The notes below the pieces were generated by a model. It had not been told where the DNA came from and searched no databases. It saw nothing but the letters and a program-made list of their open reading frames with translations. 64,000 bases of DNA, taken from NCBI GenBank assembly GCA_000995965.1, contig LBYD01000001.1, positions 186,001 to 250,000 of the forward strand. The letters are read 5' to 3'. The position numbers and the translations under genes are program-made. Below are positions 48,907-56,882 of the stretch, in pieces. How positions within the stretch are numbered: position 1 is the stretch's first letter; every line of letters starts with the position of its first letter. This DNA is from Candidatus Moranbacteria bacterium GW2011_GWC2_40_12 (GTDB lineage: Bacteria > Patescibacteria > Paceibacteria > Moranbacterales > UBA11712).

Positions 48907-49065
48907 ATCTTTGCGAATTACGAAAAAAGAAACTTGCTGATGGAGGTTGGAAAGTAGTAATAGTGAACAGAAACTGGAAATTTGTCTGCGCTATTTTCAA
49001 TTTTAAAATTTCAATTGCTAATTTCCATTTTCAAAAAACTATTCTCAAATTTCGCATTTGGTAAT
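48907..49065. other. A/T-rich spacer between polysaccharide genes
   Basis: Contains GCGAATTACGAAAAAAG and a run of AATTTCAAT-like words (48990-49060). No gene, terminator or clear promoter visible. Confidence 0.5.
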
Positions 49066-50556
49066 TCAATAGTTTCTATATTTTCCTTTCTTGATATCCC
49101 TTATAAACTCCCTGAACCCCTCCTGCGCCTCTTGCTCGAACATCGCCCTCACCGCGAGCGGAGTGGTAGCCGGAGACTTCCAATTGTAGATCGGCTTCAA
49201 GTTTTTTCGCATAATATAAGCGGTTTTCACCAAAAAATTGGTGTCGCCCTGCACCGGACAGGCATAAAGGTAATCCTCCGGATCTCCGCTTTGGTTGAAG
49301 CCGCCCTTCACCTCGAAAGAAATTGGCAGTCCGTGTTTTTTTATCGCCCGATAGGCTTCGACTGGATTAGGATAATGATTAAAATTCTTGTTGAGATGTT
49401 TTATATCCGCGTTTTTTATGTTTTTCAGATGATTCGTTTCAACCATAACAAGGCGCTTGAGCTTCCGGTCAAAAAAGCAGGCACCGCCTTTTTGGGGTTT
49501 CAAGGAATTTTGGGCAACAATTTCCATCACCATATTGTATCTTTTTTTTCCAAGATTGAGCGCGAGAGCAAGACTCGGAAGATCCACGGCGCACGTGAGA
49601 TATCCCAAATCCTCGACGTTATAGGACAGCAAATCGTCATGTTCGGACAATATTTTTTCAAATTCTTCGCTTCGAAGATATGTTTTTTGGCCGATATTTT
49701 TCGGGTCAATTCGAAAAATAACGTTGTCGTGAGCTTTCTGCATGACCATTTGTCCGTGATTGTGAAGACGCTTATTTTTTTCCGTCGTCTGATCATAAAA
49801 AAGGCAACCTTGCTTGATATACATTCCATGAAAACTGCGCTGAACCATGAAAAATACTTTTCTGGGATTGAGCCCAAAAAAATTGAAATTCCGGAATTCG
49901 TCAAGGATCTCTTCGGCTGTCTGCTCATTGAGAATGATAAGCGCGCTTTGTTTTGCAAGAACTGCTTTGGGATTTTTTTTGTTTTCCTTGGCGATGCGGC
50001 AAACATCATACGCCATCTGGAGCATATGGCGGTTCCCGAGAGAAATAGTCAAGAGTTTTTTTGGATCATCGCCGGATATATCAAGTATTTTCTTTCTGGT
50101 TATTTCTTTCTTTATTTTCTTTTTTTCTTTCGCCAGTTCTTTGCCTTTTACGCCATTTTTTTCAAGCTCTTGAAAGGCTTCTTCGCGAATATGAACAGCG
50201 ATTTCCTCGAGAGAATATTTTCCAAGCTCCAGCAGATATTTCGTGCCCAGCCCCAGCCGAGTCGCTTCACCGGCCGCAGCGTGTTCCCAAAAAAACTTTC
50301 CCTCCAGAATGGATTTTTCAGCTTTTGATGTTCCGATTTTGTCGTCATCAAGGACAACAATCTGTTTCTCCCTGGCAGGATCAAGATAAGCGAAGTTTTC
50401 GTATGCATTCAACTCGAGCTGCGCTTTTTTTATATCCCGCATCGCGATTTTTTTCGCGTCCCTAAAATGGCGATGCAGCATCCACTCGATTCGCCTCAGG
50501 ACGGAAATCCGGTATTCCTCAAAACAATCGATGTGAATTTTTGGTTTCGTGCCCAT
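49066..50556 (-). CDS. UDPGP-type sugar-1-phosphate uridylyltransferase-like protein
   Basis: A 496-residue protein. AAAGEATRLGLGTKYLLEL resembles the nucleotide-binding loop (GGxGTRLG) of eukaryotic-type UDP-sugar pyrophosphorylases but is altered, and SALIILNEQTAEEILDEFRNFNFFGLNPRKVFFMVQRS matches the 'FxxxNxFGLxxxxVxFFxQ' stretch of that family; VFRIDPKNI-like and FEVKGGFNQSGDPEDY segments follow. It probably uses UTP and a sugar-1-phosphate, though the changed loop leaves activity open. It follows rmlA after 40 bases. The ATG lies 6 bases after a TATTAT box, so the transcript may be leaderless. Confidence 0.65.
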   Translation of the reverse strand: MGTKPKIHIDCFEEYRISVLRRIEWMLHRHFRDAKKIAMRDIKKAQLELNAYENFAYLDPAREKQIVVLDDDKIGTSKAEKSILEGKFFWEHAAAGEATRLGLGTKYLLELGKYSLEEIAVHIREEAFQELEKNGVKGKELAKEKKKIKKEITRKKILDISGDDPKKLLTISLGNRHMLQMAYDVCRIAKENKKNPKAVLAKQSALIILNEQTAEEILDEFRNFNFFGLNPRKVFFMVQRSFHGMYIKQGCLFYDQTTEKNKRLHNHGQMVMQKAHDNVIFRIDPKNIGQKTYLRSEEFEKILSEHDDLLSYNVEDLGYLTCAVDLPSLALALNLGKKRYNMVMEIVAQNSLKPQKGGACFFDRKLKRLVMVETNHLKNIKNADIKHLNKNFNHYPNPVEAYRAIKKHGLPISFEVKGGFNQSGDPEDYLYACPVQGDTNFLVKTAYIMRKNLKPIYNWKSPATTPLAVRAMFEQEAQEGFREFIRDIKKGKYRNY

Positions 50557-50562
50557 ATTTTC

Positions 50563-50590
50563 ATAATACCCTAGAGCTGAGCTCTAGGGT
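50563..50590 (-). promoter_or_regulatory. -10 box abutting a perfect palindrome, upstream of the UDPGP-like gene
   Basis: Minus strand TATTAT (50568-50563) lies 6 bases before the ATG. ACCCTAGAGCT (50568-50578) and AGCTCTAGGGT (50580-50590) are 11-bp arms around one base and fill the place of the -35. Confidence 0.55.
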
Positions 50591-50596
50591 GAAATA

Positions 50597-51394
50597 TTAT
50601 TGGAGCTGTTTCTTTGCCAGTGCTTTTTGCTCTTCATTGAATTCCAAAATCGCTTCCTGAACCTGCGGATCGAAATTTTTGGAAATATTTTTTTCTTTCA
50701 CGATTTGACTGGCTTCGAGAAGTGTATCAAACGTTCCCGCATCAAGCCAATCGCCTTTCACCTGGCTCACTTGAAGCTCGCCTTTTTCCAGATAAAAATT
50801 CATCAGATCAGTGATTTCAATTTCCCCGCGATCAGAGGGTCTTGACTCCTTAGCGGCAGAAATGACTCGATTGTCAAAAACGTAAAGGCCGGGAATGGCA
50901 AAATCACTGATCCAATCCTTCGGCTTTTCAACAATTTGGACAGCTTTTCCCGATTCGTCAAATTTCACTACCCCGTATCTTTCCGGATCGGGAACTTTTT
51001 TGGCAAAAACATATCCTCCAGACTTGAAATTTTTTATGACATCTGAGAAATCGTCTTCAAAAATATTGTCCCCGAGAATCATCGTCACGTTGTCACTGTC
51101 AATGAAGTTTTCCCCCAAAATGAATGCTTCGGCAAGCCCTCTTGGCGCGCTTTGCACTTTGAATTCAAGACGGACTTCGTGGCGGTCAAAAATAGGCCCC
51201 AAAAGATTCAAAAACTGGCCGGCATCCCGAGGCGCGATGATAATGAGAATTTCCTTGATACCGGCTTTAACAAGCGTATTCAGCGGATAAAAAATCATCT
51301 GCTTGTCATATACCGGAAGCAGCTGCTTTGAAGTGGTGTGCGTCAATGGAAACAGCCTTGTGGCCGTCCCTCCGGCGAGGATAATTCCTTTCAT
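50597..51394 (-). CDS. rmlA: Glucose-1-phosphate thymidylyltransferase-type enzyme
   Basis: A 265-residue enzyme from the ATG at 51394 (MKGIILAGGTATRLFPLTHTTSKQLLPVYDKQMIFYPL). The N-terminal signature G-G-x-x-T-R-L and KQLLPVYDKPM-like stretch, ILGDNIFEDD with the metal-binding aspartate, VVKFDESGKAVQIVEKPK and the C-terminal DWLDAGTFDTLLEAS all fit RmlA. The usual GGSGTRL is GGTATRL here. It starts the dTDP-L-rhamnose pathway from glucose-1-phosphate and dTTP. It is transcribed after rmlC, rmlB and rmlD. Confidence 0.93.
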   Translation of the reverse strand: MKGIILAGGTATRLFPLTHTTSKQLLPVYDKQMIFYPLNTLVKAGIKEILIIIAPRDAGQFLNLLGPIFDRHEVRLEFKVQSAPRGLAEAFILGENFIDSDNVTMILGDNIFEDDFSDVIKNFKSGGYVFAKKVPDPERYGVVKFDESGKAVQIVEKPKDWISDFAIPGLYVFDNRVISAAKESRPSDRGEIEITDLMNFYLEKGELQVSQVKGDWLDAGTFDTLLEASQIVKEKNISKNFDPQVQEAILEFNEEQKALAKKQLQ

Positions 51395-51413
51395 CTTCGC
51401 TTTTCGCATATAT

Positions 51414-52283
51414 TTAGAAATTATAATTATTATCCAGATACTCCTTGAGAGCTTTGGTATAATGCCGGAGCGGCTTCAGCTTCGTGTTTACTAGCACGGA
51501 TGATTTCGGCCTCTTTGCGGGTCGGGGAAATTCGGAAGAAGCCACTGGAAAAACTTCCACATCCATTTTAGCGATTTTGAAAAGTTCCACGGCCGCTTCA
51601 AACCAAGTACACGGGCCCTCGTTCACGACATGATATATTCCGAAAGGAATTTTTTCTTCGATAATTTTCTTCGTTTCGAGAGCAAGGTCGGGAGTGTATG
51701 TGAAACAGCTTTTTTCCTCGTCCACCACTTTGAGAATTTGGTTGTCTTTCGCGAGAAGGATCATAGTGTCAAAAAAACTTTTTTTGGACATGGCGGATTT
51801 TCCCGGCTGTCCGAAAAGTTTTGATGTCCGGATAAGCCAGAACTTTTCCGCGTGCTTTTGGATTTCTTCTTCGCCAAGAAATTTCGAACGGCCGTAATTC
51901 GAGATCGGGGCAGGTTTTGTGTTTTCGTCGTATTCTTCTTTTTCGCCGTCAAAGACATAATCAGTTGAATAGTGGACAATGGGAATTCCTTTTTCTTTTC
52001 CGATTTTGGCGAGGATTCCAGGCCCATATCCGTTGATTTTTTTTGCCAGTTCGTATTCGATTTCATCCGACTCGCACTTGTCAACCGCGTTGTACCCGGT
52101 CGCGTTCACCACCGCTTGCGGATCAACTTCTTCGATCTTTTTTCGCAAACTTTCTTCAGAGCCGATATCAATCTGATCCCGGTCAAAGGCAAAAACGTGC
52201 CAATCCTGGTCGGCTTCAAAAACCTTGACCAGATCCTGGCCGAGCATTCCGTGAGATCCAATGATGAGGATGCGTTTAGCCAT
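51414..52283 (-). CDS. rmlD: dTDP-4-dehydrorhamnose reductase
   Basis: A 289-residue short-chain dehydrogenase. IIGSHGMLGQDLVKVF binds NAD(P)H, VVNATGYNAVDKCESDE is the family stretch (usually NAAAYTAVDKAE), HYSTDYVFDG and the active-site YGRSKFLGE (YxxxK) follow. It makes dTDP-L-rhamnose, the last step. The RPK-S-VLVNTKLKPL C-terminus is typical. Its start overlaps the stop of rmlB by eight bases, so the genes are tightly coupled. Confidence 0.94.
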   Translation of the reverse strand: MAKRILIIGSHGMLGQDLVKVFEADQDWHVFAFDRDQIDIGSEESLRKKIEEVDPQAVVNATGYNAVDKCESDEIEYELAKKINGYGPGILAKIGKEKGIPIVHYSTDYVFDGEKEEYDENTKPAPISNYGRSKFLGEEEIQKHAEKFWLIRTSKLFGQPGKSAMSKKSFFDTMILLAKDNQILKVVDEEKSCFTYTPDLALETKKIIEEKIPFGIYHVVNEGPCTWFEAAVELFKIAKMDVEVFPVASSEFPRPAKRPKSSVLVNTKLKPLRHYTKALKEYLDNNYNF

Positions 52284-53307
52284 ATTGTTTTTCGTAATAT
52301 TTCAAATATTCGCCGCTCTTTATCTCCTTCCACCAGTTCTGGTTATTTTGGTACCACTCAACCGTTTTTTTCATCCCTTCGTCGAAATTTGTTTTCGGTT
52401 CCCAGCCGAGTTCCGATTTTATTTTCGAAAAATCGATGGCGTATCTTCGGTCATGGCCGGGCCGGTCCTTCACGTATTCTATCATCTCTTCGCCTTTTCC
52501 GAGAAGTTCCAGAATTTTTTTGGTGATTTCGATGTTCGGTTTTTCGGTGTTTCCCCCGACGCAATAAGTCTGCCCGATTTTTCCCTTGTGAATTATGGCG
52601 TCAATCGCCTCGCAGTGGTCTTCGACAAAAAGCCAATCCCGCACTTGCATCCCGTCTCCATAGACAGGGACTTTTTTTTCTTCGATCAGATTCGTGATGA
52701 ACAGCCCGTGCAGTTTTTCGGGAAACTGGAACGGACCGTAGTTGTTGGAGCAGTTGGAAATGGTCACCGGAAGATCGTGGGTATGAAAATAGGCCATCAC
52801 CAGATGGTCGGCTGCCGCTTTCGAAGCGGAATACGGGCTTCTCGGCGCGAATGGAGTCTTTTCGTTGAACGCCGGATCTTGCGGGCCCAAATGGCCGAAA
52901 ACTTCATCGGTCGAGACGTGGTGGAATCTTTTCCCGCCTTTATTTTTTGCCGCTTCGAGAAGATTATGCGTTCCGACGATATTGGTGTGGATGAACGCCG
53001 CGCTGTCGAGAATGGAACGGTCCACATGTGATTCGGCCGCAAAGTTGACAATAATATCTGTATCTTTAACAAGATCACTCACTAAATCTTTGTCGGCGAT
53101 ATCCCCTTTCACGAAGCGGTAGTTCGGATTTTCTTGAACGTCTTTCAGATTTTCCAGATTTCCGGCGTAAGTCAAAAGGTCAAGGTTTACGACTTGATAG
53201 TCGGGCATGTCCGCTGAAGCCTTGGCGGAGGAGGAATATTTTTTGAGGATATAGCGGATGAAATTGCTTCCAATGAACCCCGCTCCTCCAGTGACTAATA
53301 GTTTCAT
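52276..53307 (-). CDS. rmlB: dTDP-glucose 4,6-dehydratase
   Basis: A 343-residue extended short-chain dehydrogenase. TGGAGFIGSNFIRYIL binds NAD, FAAESHVDRSI and HVSTDEVFG are RmlB marks, and SPYSASKAAADHLV has the catalytic YxxxK. YGPFQFPEKLHGLFITNLIEEKKVPVYGDGMQVRDWLFVEDHC is canonical, seen here in the segments YGPFQFPEK and VRDWLFVEDHC. Residues 25-34 (SSSAKASADM) interrupt the usual 'KKYPDY-' between the first helix and second strand and are encoded by an imperfect palindrome at 53210-53229. The fold should tolerate a loop there. The ATG follows a TAATAT box by five bases. Confidence 0.95.
   Translation of the reverse strand: MKLLVTGGAGFIGSNFIRYILKKYSSSAKASADMPDYQVVNLDLLTYAGNLENLKDVQENPNYRFVKGDIADKDLVSDLVKDTDIIVNFAAESHVDRSILDSAAFIHTNIVGTHNLLEAAKNKGGKRFHHVSTDEVFGHLGPQDPAFNEKTPFAPRSPYSASKAAADHLVMAYFHTHDLPVTISNCSNNYGPFQFPEKLHGLFITNLIEEKKVPVYGDGMQVRDWLFVEDHCEAIDAIIHKGKIGQTYCVGGNTEKPNIEITKKILELLGKGEEMIEYVKDRPGHDRRYAIDFSKIKSELGWEPKTNFDEGMKKTVEWYQNNQNWWKEIKSGEYLKYYEKQYG
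53210..53229. repeat. Palindrome-like insert in rmlB encoding SSAKASAD
   Basis: TCCGCTGAAG-CCTTGGCGGA: the two halves are reverse complements at 7 of 10 positions. It codes for part of the extra peptide SSSAKASAD and keeps the frame. Confidence 0.65.
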
Positions 53308-53312
53308 AGAAA

Positions 53313-53335
53313 ATATTACTACAACTAGTTGTAGT
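53313..53335 (-). promoter_or_regulatory. -10 box abutting an 18-bp perfect palindrome upstream of rmlB
   Basis: ACTACAACTAGTTGTAGT (53318-53335) is a perfect palindrome. On the minus strand it touches TAATAT (53318-53313), which is five bases from the rmlB ATG. No conventional -35 fits. Confidence 0.5.
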
Positions 53336-53338
53336 GGA

Positions 53339-53884
53339 CTAAAAAGGAGAATTAAAATCCTTGAAATATTGGAGCTTGCTGTCTTTTTCGGAGAGTGTCG
53401 GTTCTTTAATTGGCCAATTGATATTCAATGTTGGGTCGTTCCAGATGATCCCGGAATCGGATTCGGGCGCGTAGAATCCATCCACTTTATACATAAATTC
53501 CGTGTTGTCTTCCAGCGTGCAATAAGCGTGGGCAAATCCGCGAGGGATGAAAAGCATCTGGAAATTTTCCCCGGAGAGCTCAAAACCTTCCCATTTTCCA
53601 AAAGTCGGCGAATGTTTGCGAAGATCCACAATCACATCATATACTTTCCCCCGCGTGACCCGCACCAGCTTTGCCTGCGCGTTCGGAGGCTTTTGAAAAT
53701 GAAGCCCGCGCAGGACTCCCTTTTTCACTGAAAGCGAATGGTTGTCCTGCACAAATTTCGCGTCAATCCCGTTTTCAGCGAAAACTTTTTCATTCCAGGA
53801 TTCGACAAAAAAACCTCTCTCGTCCCGAAAAACTTTGGGCTTGATAAGATATGCGCCTGGAAGTGTTGTTTCTATAAATTCCAT
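53339..53884 (-). CDS. rmlC: dTDP-4-dehydrorhamnose 3,5-epimerase
   Basis: A 181-residue cupin of standard length. PKVFRDERGFFVESWNEKVFAE, FVQDNHSLSVKKGVLRGLHFQKPP with the catalytic histidine, and FIPRGFAHAYCTLEDNTEFMYKVDGFYAPESDSGIIWNDPTL are all typical. It converts dTDP-4-keto-6-deoxyglucose to the L-lyxo isomer. It is the first gene of the rml cluster (rmlC-rmlB-rmlD-rmlA) and is read from a leaderless-type promoter. Confidence 0.96.
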   Translation of the reverse strand: MEFIETTLPGAYLIKPKVFRDERGFFVESWNEKVFAENGIDAKFVQDNHSLSVKKGVLRGLHFQKPPNAQAKLVRVTRGKVYDVIVDLRKHSPTFGKWEGFELSGENFQMLFIPRGFAHAYCTLEDNTEFMYKVDGFYAPESDSGIIWNDPTLNINWPIKEPTLSEKDSKLQYFKDFNSPF

Positions 53885-53890
53885 GATAAT

Positions 53891-53919
53891 ATCTTACTCC
53901 AAACCGCCAAAAAAATCAA
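53891..53919 (-). promoter_or_regulatory. rmlC promoter, leaderless type
   Basis: Minus strand TTGATT (53919-53914), 17-base spacer, TAAGAT (53896-53891), six bases, then ATG at 53884. Confidence 0.7.
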
Positions 53920-53931
53920 AATCAGGCGAAG

Positions 53932-53961
53932 AAAAAAGGGCCCGGCCATCCCGCGCCCTTT
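53932..53961 (-). terminator. Terminator of the 80-residue protein gene
   Basis: Minus strand AAAGGGC...GCCCTTTTTT around a G/C-rich 13-base loop, after the stop at 53990. Confidence 0.75.
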
Positions 53962-53989
53962 GACCATTCGAGATGAGACCTCGAATGAG

Positions 53990-54232
53990 TTATTCCAAGT
54001 CCTGGCCTACTTTCGCCATTCCCTGATAGCAGGAAATCACGTGATTGACGCTGCTGGCGGCGCTTTCCAGATTCGAAGAGCACTGCTCAAGCGCAAAGCG
54101 CAATTTGGGATTCTTGTAGGCGTGCTCTTCCATATAGGCCCTGACCGCCTTCAGGTCGGCAAGAATCTCCGCCAGCGACTTTCTCACCGGCGCCCACTTG
54201 AAATTTTCCTCTTTCGGAATTTGAAAAAGCAT
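53990..54232 (-). CDS. Small helical protein, unknown function
   Basis: An 80-residue soluble protein, by eye mostly helical (KSLAEILADLKAVRAYMEEHAYKNPKLRFALEQCSSNLESAASSVNHVISCYQGM), with two cysteines and no signal peptide. AAAGGAGG lies 12 bases before the ATG, an unusually good ribosome-binding site for this window, and a dedicated terminator follows. It sits as a lone cassette between the Wzz-like gene and rmlC. I do not recognise it. Confidence 0.6.
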   Translation of the reverse strand: MLFQIPKEENFKWAPVRKSLAEILADLKAVRAYMEEHAYKNPKLRFALEQCSSNLESAASSVNHVISCYQGMAKVGQDLE

Positions 54233-54296
54233 AATCGCCCATCCTCCTTTTTTTTGAAAAAATATTTTGAAAATCGCAAAACGACACGAAAACTTT

Positions 54297-55145
54297 CTAT
54301 AACTCCCCTCTCATCAACTTGTTCAGCCGGTCTTTCACTTCCTCGTCGCTCGGCTCCCCTGTTTCATCGGCAGGTGATTTGTCCTTCTCCCAGGTGTCCT
54401 CCGCTATTGGCAAGTTCGACGGAGCGATGTTTTGCATGTCGCGCGGCGTGATGATTGCAGTCGGCTCTTCCTTTCTTTCGGGCGCAGAAAAAATTTCCTT
54501 GGCCGGAATCTTTTCTGTTTTCCGTTCCATATCCATATTCGGAGAAACCATCGGCCGCAAATCCGGCATGATAAACTTTTCTTCCTGAAATATTTCTTCC
54601 GTTTCCATCGGTTTCTTCCGGGTTGAATCGAAAAAATTCCAAAAAAGAAGATATATGATGATCCCGGCAAGAAAACCCCAAAGGGAGTTTTTCGTCAGGT
54701 CGGGCCGGACGTTTTTCGCCGATACTTCCGGATCGCTAAGCAGTTCATATTTGAAAGGCGTTCCGCCATACAGATCCCGCGAATATTCCGAAATTTCATT
54801 CGGGATCAGAACAGCTATATCCTCAATGGCCGTCACGTCATCTTTGGCCGCCAAGAAATCGACTGCAATAGTTGAGGAGTTTTCGATTTGCCTTATATCC
54901 AAAAGATTATTTCTGAAATTTTGCAAATTTTCTTCCTGAAAGCGGGCGCTGCGAAGTATTTCCGCCGTGTTTCCCACTTCTTGAGCAAGGTTTTTCTGAA
55001 CAGTCGGAAGCCCCGCCGGAAAAACCACAATCCTGGCAGAAACCAGCCATTGCGGAGTCATAAGAAAAGACAACGCGAAAAATAATGCCGCCCCCAAAGC
55101 GCCTGTGAAAAAAATATTGTTGATGAATTTCTTTACTGGATGCAT
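54297..55145 (-). CDS. Wzz/YveK-like chain-length or capsule export protein
   Basis: A 282-residue protein with two transmembrane helices (about 10-30 and 155-175) that enclose an extracellular domain of about 120 residues (LVSARIVVFPAGLPTVQKNLAQEVGNTAEILRSARFQEENL...). This two-helix layout is that of polysaccharide co-polymerases. The C-terminal cytoplasmic part of about 105 residues is acidic and Pro-rich and lacks a kinase domain. It has a good promoter and a leader of about 80 bases. Location between the rml genes and the synthase/deacetylase genes supports a role in surface-polysaccharide assembly. Confidence 0.65.
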   Translation of the reverse strand: MHPVKKFINNIFFTGALGAALFFALSFLMTPQWLVSARIVVFPAGLPTVQKNLAQEVGNTAEILRSARFQEENLQNFRNNLLDIRQIENSSTIAVDFLAAKDDVTAIEDIAVLIPNEISEYSRDLYGGTPFKYELLSDPEVSAKNVRPDLTKNSLWGFLAGIIIYLLFWNFFDSTRKKPMETEEIFQEEKFIMPDLRPMVSPNMDMERKTEKIPAKEIFSAPERKEEPTAIITPRDMQNIAPSNLPIAEDTWEKDKSPADETGEPSDEEVKDRLNKLMRGEL

Positions 55146-55230
55146 TTATTTCTCTTATCGGTTAATGATGCCTGCCTGATTACTCGGCAATGCTTTCCAA
55201 TCTTGTTATGGACAAAAAAGCAATCATTGC

Positions 55231-55259
55231 ATAATAGGCGGCCAATCTTTTTTTGTCAA
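55231..55259 (-). promoter_or_regulatory. Promoter of the Wzz-like gene
   Basis: Minus strand TTGACA (55259-55254), 17-base spacer, TATTAT (55236-55231). Confidence 0.8.
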
Positions 55260-55298
55260 GCAATGCGCTGCAAATAATTGTTTTTCAGGATCGGATGA

Positions 55299-56867
55299 TT
55301 ATTTTTCAATATTCTCCACCCTTACGTCTTTTACCGCCAAGTAGCTGTTGTTTTCCTTCTCGTCCCAGGTTTTGAAGCCGATACCCCCGTGATTCAACTC
55401 CTGGTCTATCTTTCCAGTGAGGACCGCTTTTCCTTCAATCAAGCAGGCGGCTTCGTCGCCGGACACGCTGATTCCGATGTCAACTTCTCTTCCATTGGCT
55501 AAACTTTCGTTCGTATCGGACTTTCTGATTTCGCTTTCCTGTCCGTTCAATTTCTGAACAAGAATCGCTTCATCTTCCAAAAAATCGCAGGAGACATATT
55601 TATTTCCATCCTGGTATCGGGCAACAATGGCAAAGTGTCGGCCTCGAAGTACGCTGACTTTCGCCTTAAATTCATAATCCTGCCATTGAAATGTTCCGTC
55701 CAAAAAAACCAAACTGCCATTTTCCGAAGGGGAGGAAAGCGTGACTAAGCGCCCGTCCTTGAGCAAAAGATCCCCCCAGGCTTTTTTCCAACCCTGATTT
55801 TTGAAAAAATTATCATAATAGGGAATTGATTTTCCCATCGTGCCGGATAAGAGTGAAACCAGCTGACTGGGCGAAACAGCGGAATTGATGTCGGCCCTTT
55901 TCAGCAAGGTGAAATCCCTTCCCGGAAAATTGCCGATGAATTCGCTCTCACCGGCCTGGCGGAAGGAAAAAGCAAAATTTTTTCGCGCAATATCAGCGAG
56001 TATTTTCCGGCTCTCGGGAAAATTTTTCGAATTGTGGCCATAGTCGCCGAACGGATAGGCAAAACCCGACACCTCTATATCCAGCTCTTTTTCCAAATCA
56101 TTTCTTGATTCCTCCAGGTCCTTGCTGACCCTCGCTTTGTATTCTTCCGCGTTCTCCAGCCTATTTTCAGAGTCAAGCCAAATCCTATCGCTCAAGAAAT
56201 GCCCCTTGGCTCCTTCGGCGGAAATTTTTTGCAAGTCATGCCCGTATTTCGTGTGCGATCCTATTTCCCAGCGGCCGGTCGCCATCATCTTTTCAAGCTC
56301 CTTTTTTGTCAGATGAAAATTTTCCGTTCCTTCATCGGCTTCAAGCGATCTCCCCGCTATGACAAACATCACCGCGTTATAATCCAAAACATTCAAAATG
56401 GGATCGACCGGATAATAGCTGTCTTTGCGCGCGTCGTCAAAAGTGAGCAGGAATGATTTCTTCGGCAATTTTTTTTCACCGCGCATAAACGCGGAAAGAT
56501 CGTCCAGCGTAACTGTTTGAAATCCCGCTTTTTTGACTGCGAACATCTGATCCCGGAAATCCGTCATTTTCACGTTTACCTCATCCGGCTTCCATTCCGA
56601 ATCATCAATCACGCCGTGGTATAGCAAAATTGGAACAGATACGGCGCTTTCCCTGGATATTCTGGTCATTGTCTGGCCTTCATTGGAAATTTTTTCGGAA
56701 GAAAGCGCCAAATTGCCCTGCAAATTATAAATTTGCATCAAAAGATAATTCTGGCGGAAATAATAATTGTTTTTCAGCACAAAAATTCCGATTACCATCA
56801 AGAAAACGACAAGTCCAACGACTGACAAAAATAGAATTTTAATTTTTCTCAAGCGAAAATTCAGCAT
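55299..56867 (-). CDS. Membrane-anchored polysaccharide deacetylase with C-terminal carbohydrate-binding-like domain
   Basis: A 522-residue protein: one transmembrane helix (about 12-32), then a NodB-type domain (VPILLYHGVIDD, LLTFDDARKDSYYPV, IGSHTKYGHDL, FAYPFGDYGHNS) at about 78-340. TFDDA replaces the usual TFDDG, with both metal-related Asp present, and SHTKYGHD provides the HxxxxH metal ligands. The C-terminal part (about 350-520; LVFLDGTFQWQDYEFKAKVSVL, FAIVARYQDGNKYVSCDF, NHGGIGFKTWD) looks like a jelly-roll such as LamG/DUF1080. It follows the GT2 synthase by 15 bases and probably deacetylates its polymer. Confidence 0.85.
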   Translation of the reverse strand: MLNFRLRKIKILFLSVVGLVVFLMVIGIFVLKNNYYFRQNYLLMQIYNLQGNLALSSEKISNEGQTMTRISRESAVSVPILLYHGVIDDSEWKPDEVNVKMTDFRDQMFAVKKAGFQTVTLDDLSAFMRGEKKLPKKSFLLTFDDARKDSYYPVDPILNVLDYNAVMFVIAGRSLEADEGTENFHLTKKELEKMMATGRWEIGSHTKYGHDLQKISAEGAKGHFLSDRIWLDSENRLENAEEYKARVSKDLEESRNDLEKELDIEVSGFAYPFGDYGHNSKNFPESRKILADIARKNFAFSFRQAGESEFIGNFPGRDFTLLKRADINSAVSPSQLVSLLSGTMGKSIPYYDNFFKNQGWKKAWGDLLLKDGRLVTLSSPSENGSLVFLDGTFQWQDYEFKAKVSVLRGRHFAIVARYQDGNKYVSCDFLEDEAILVQKLNGQESEIRKSDTNESLANGREVDIGISVSGDEAACLIEGKAVLTGKIDQELNHGGIGFKTWDEKENNSYLAVKDVRVENIEK

Positions 56868-56882
56868 ATCGGTGGTTCAATG

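Noticed and set aside
48982..50328. 448-codon plus-strand frame opposite the UDPGP-like gene
   Set aside because: It is antisense to a gene with recognisable family motifs, and its product is a low-complexity Phe/Ile-rich string typical of shadow frames in A/T-rich DNA.
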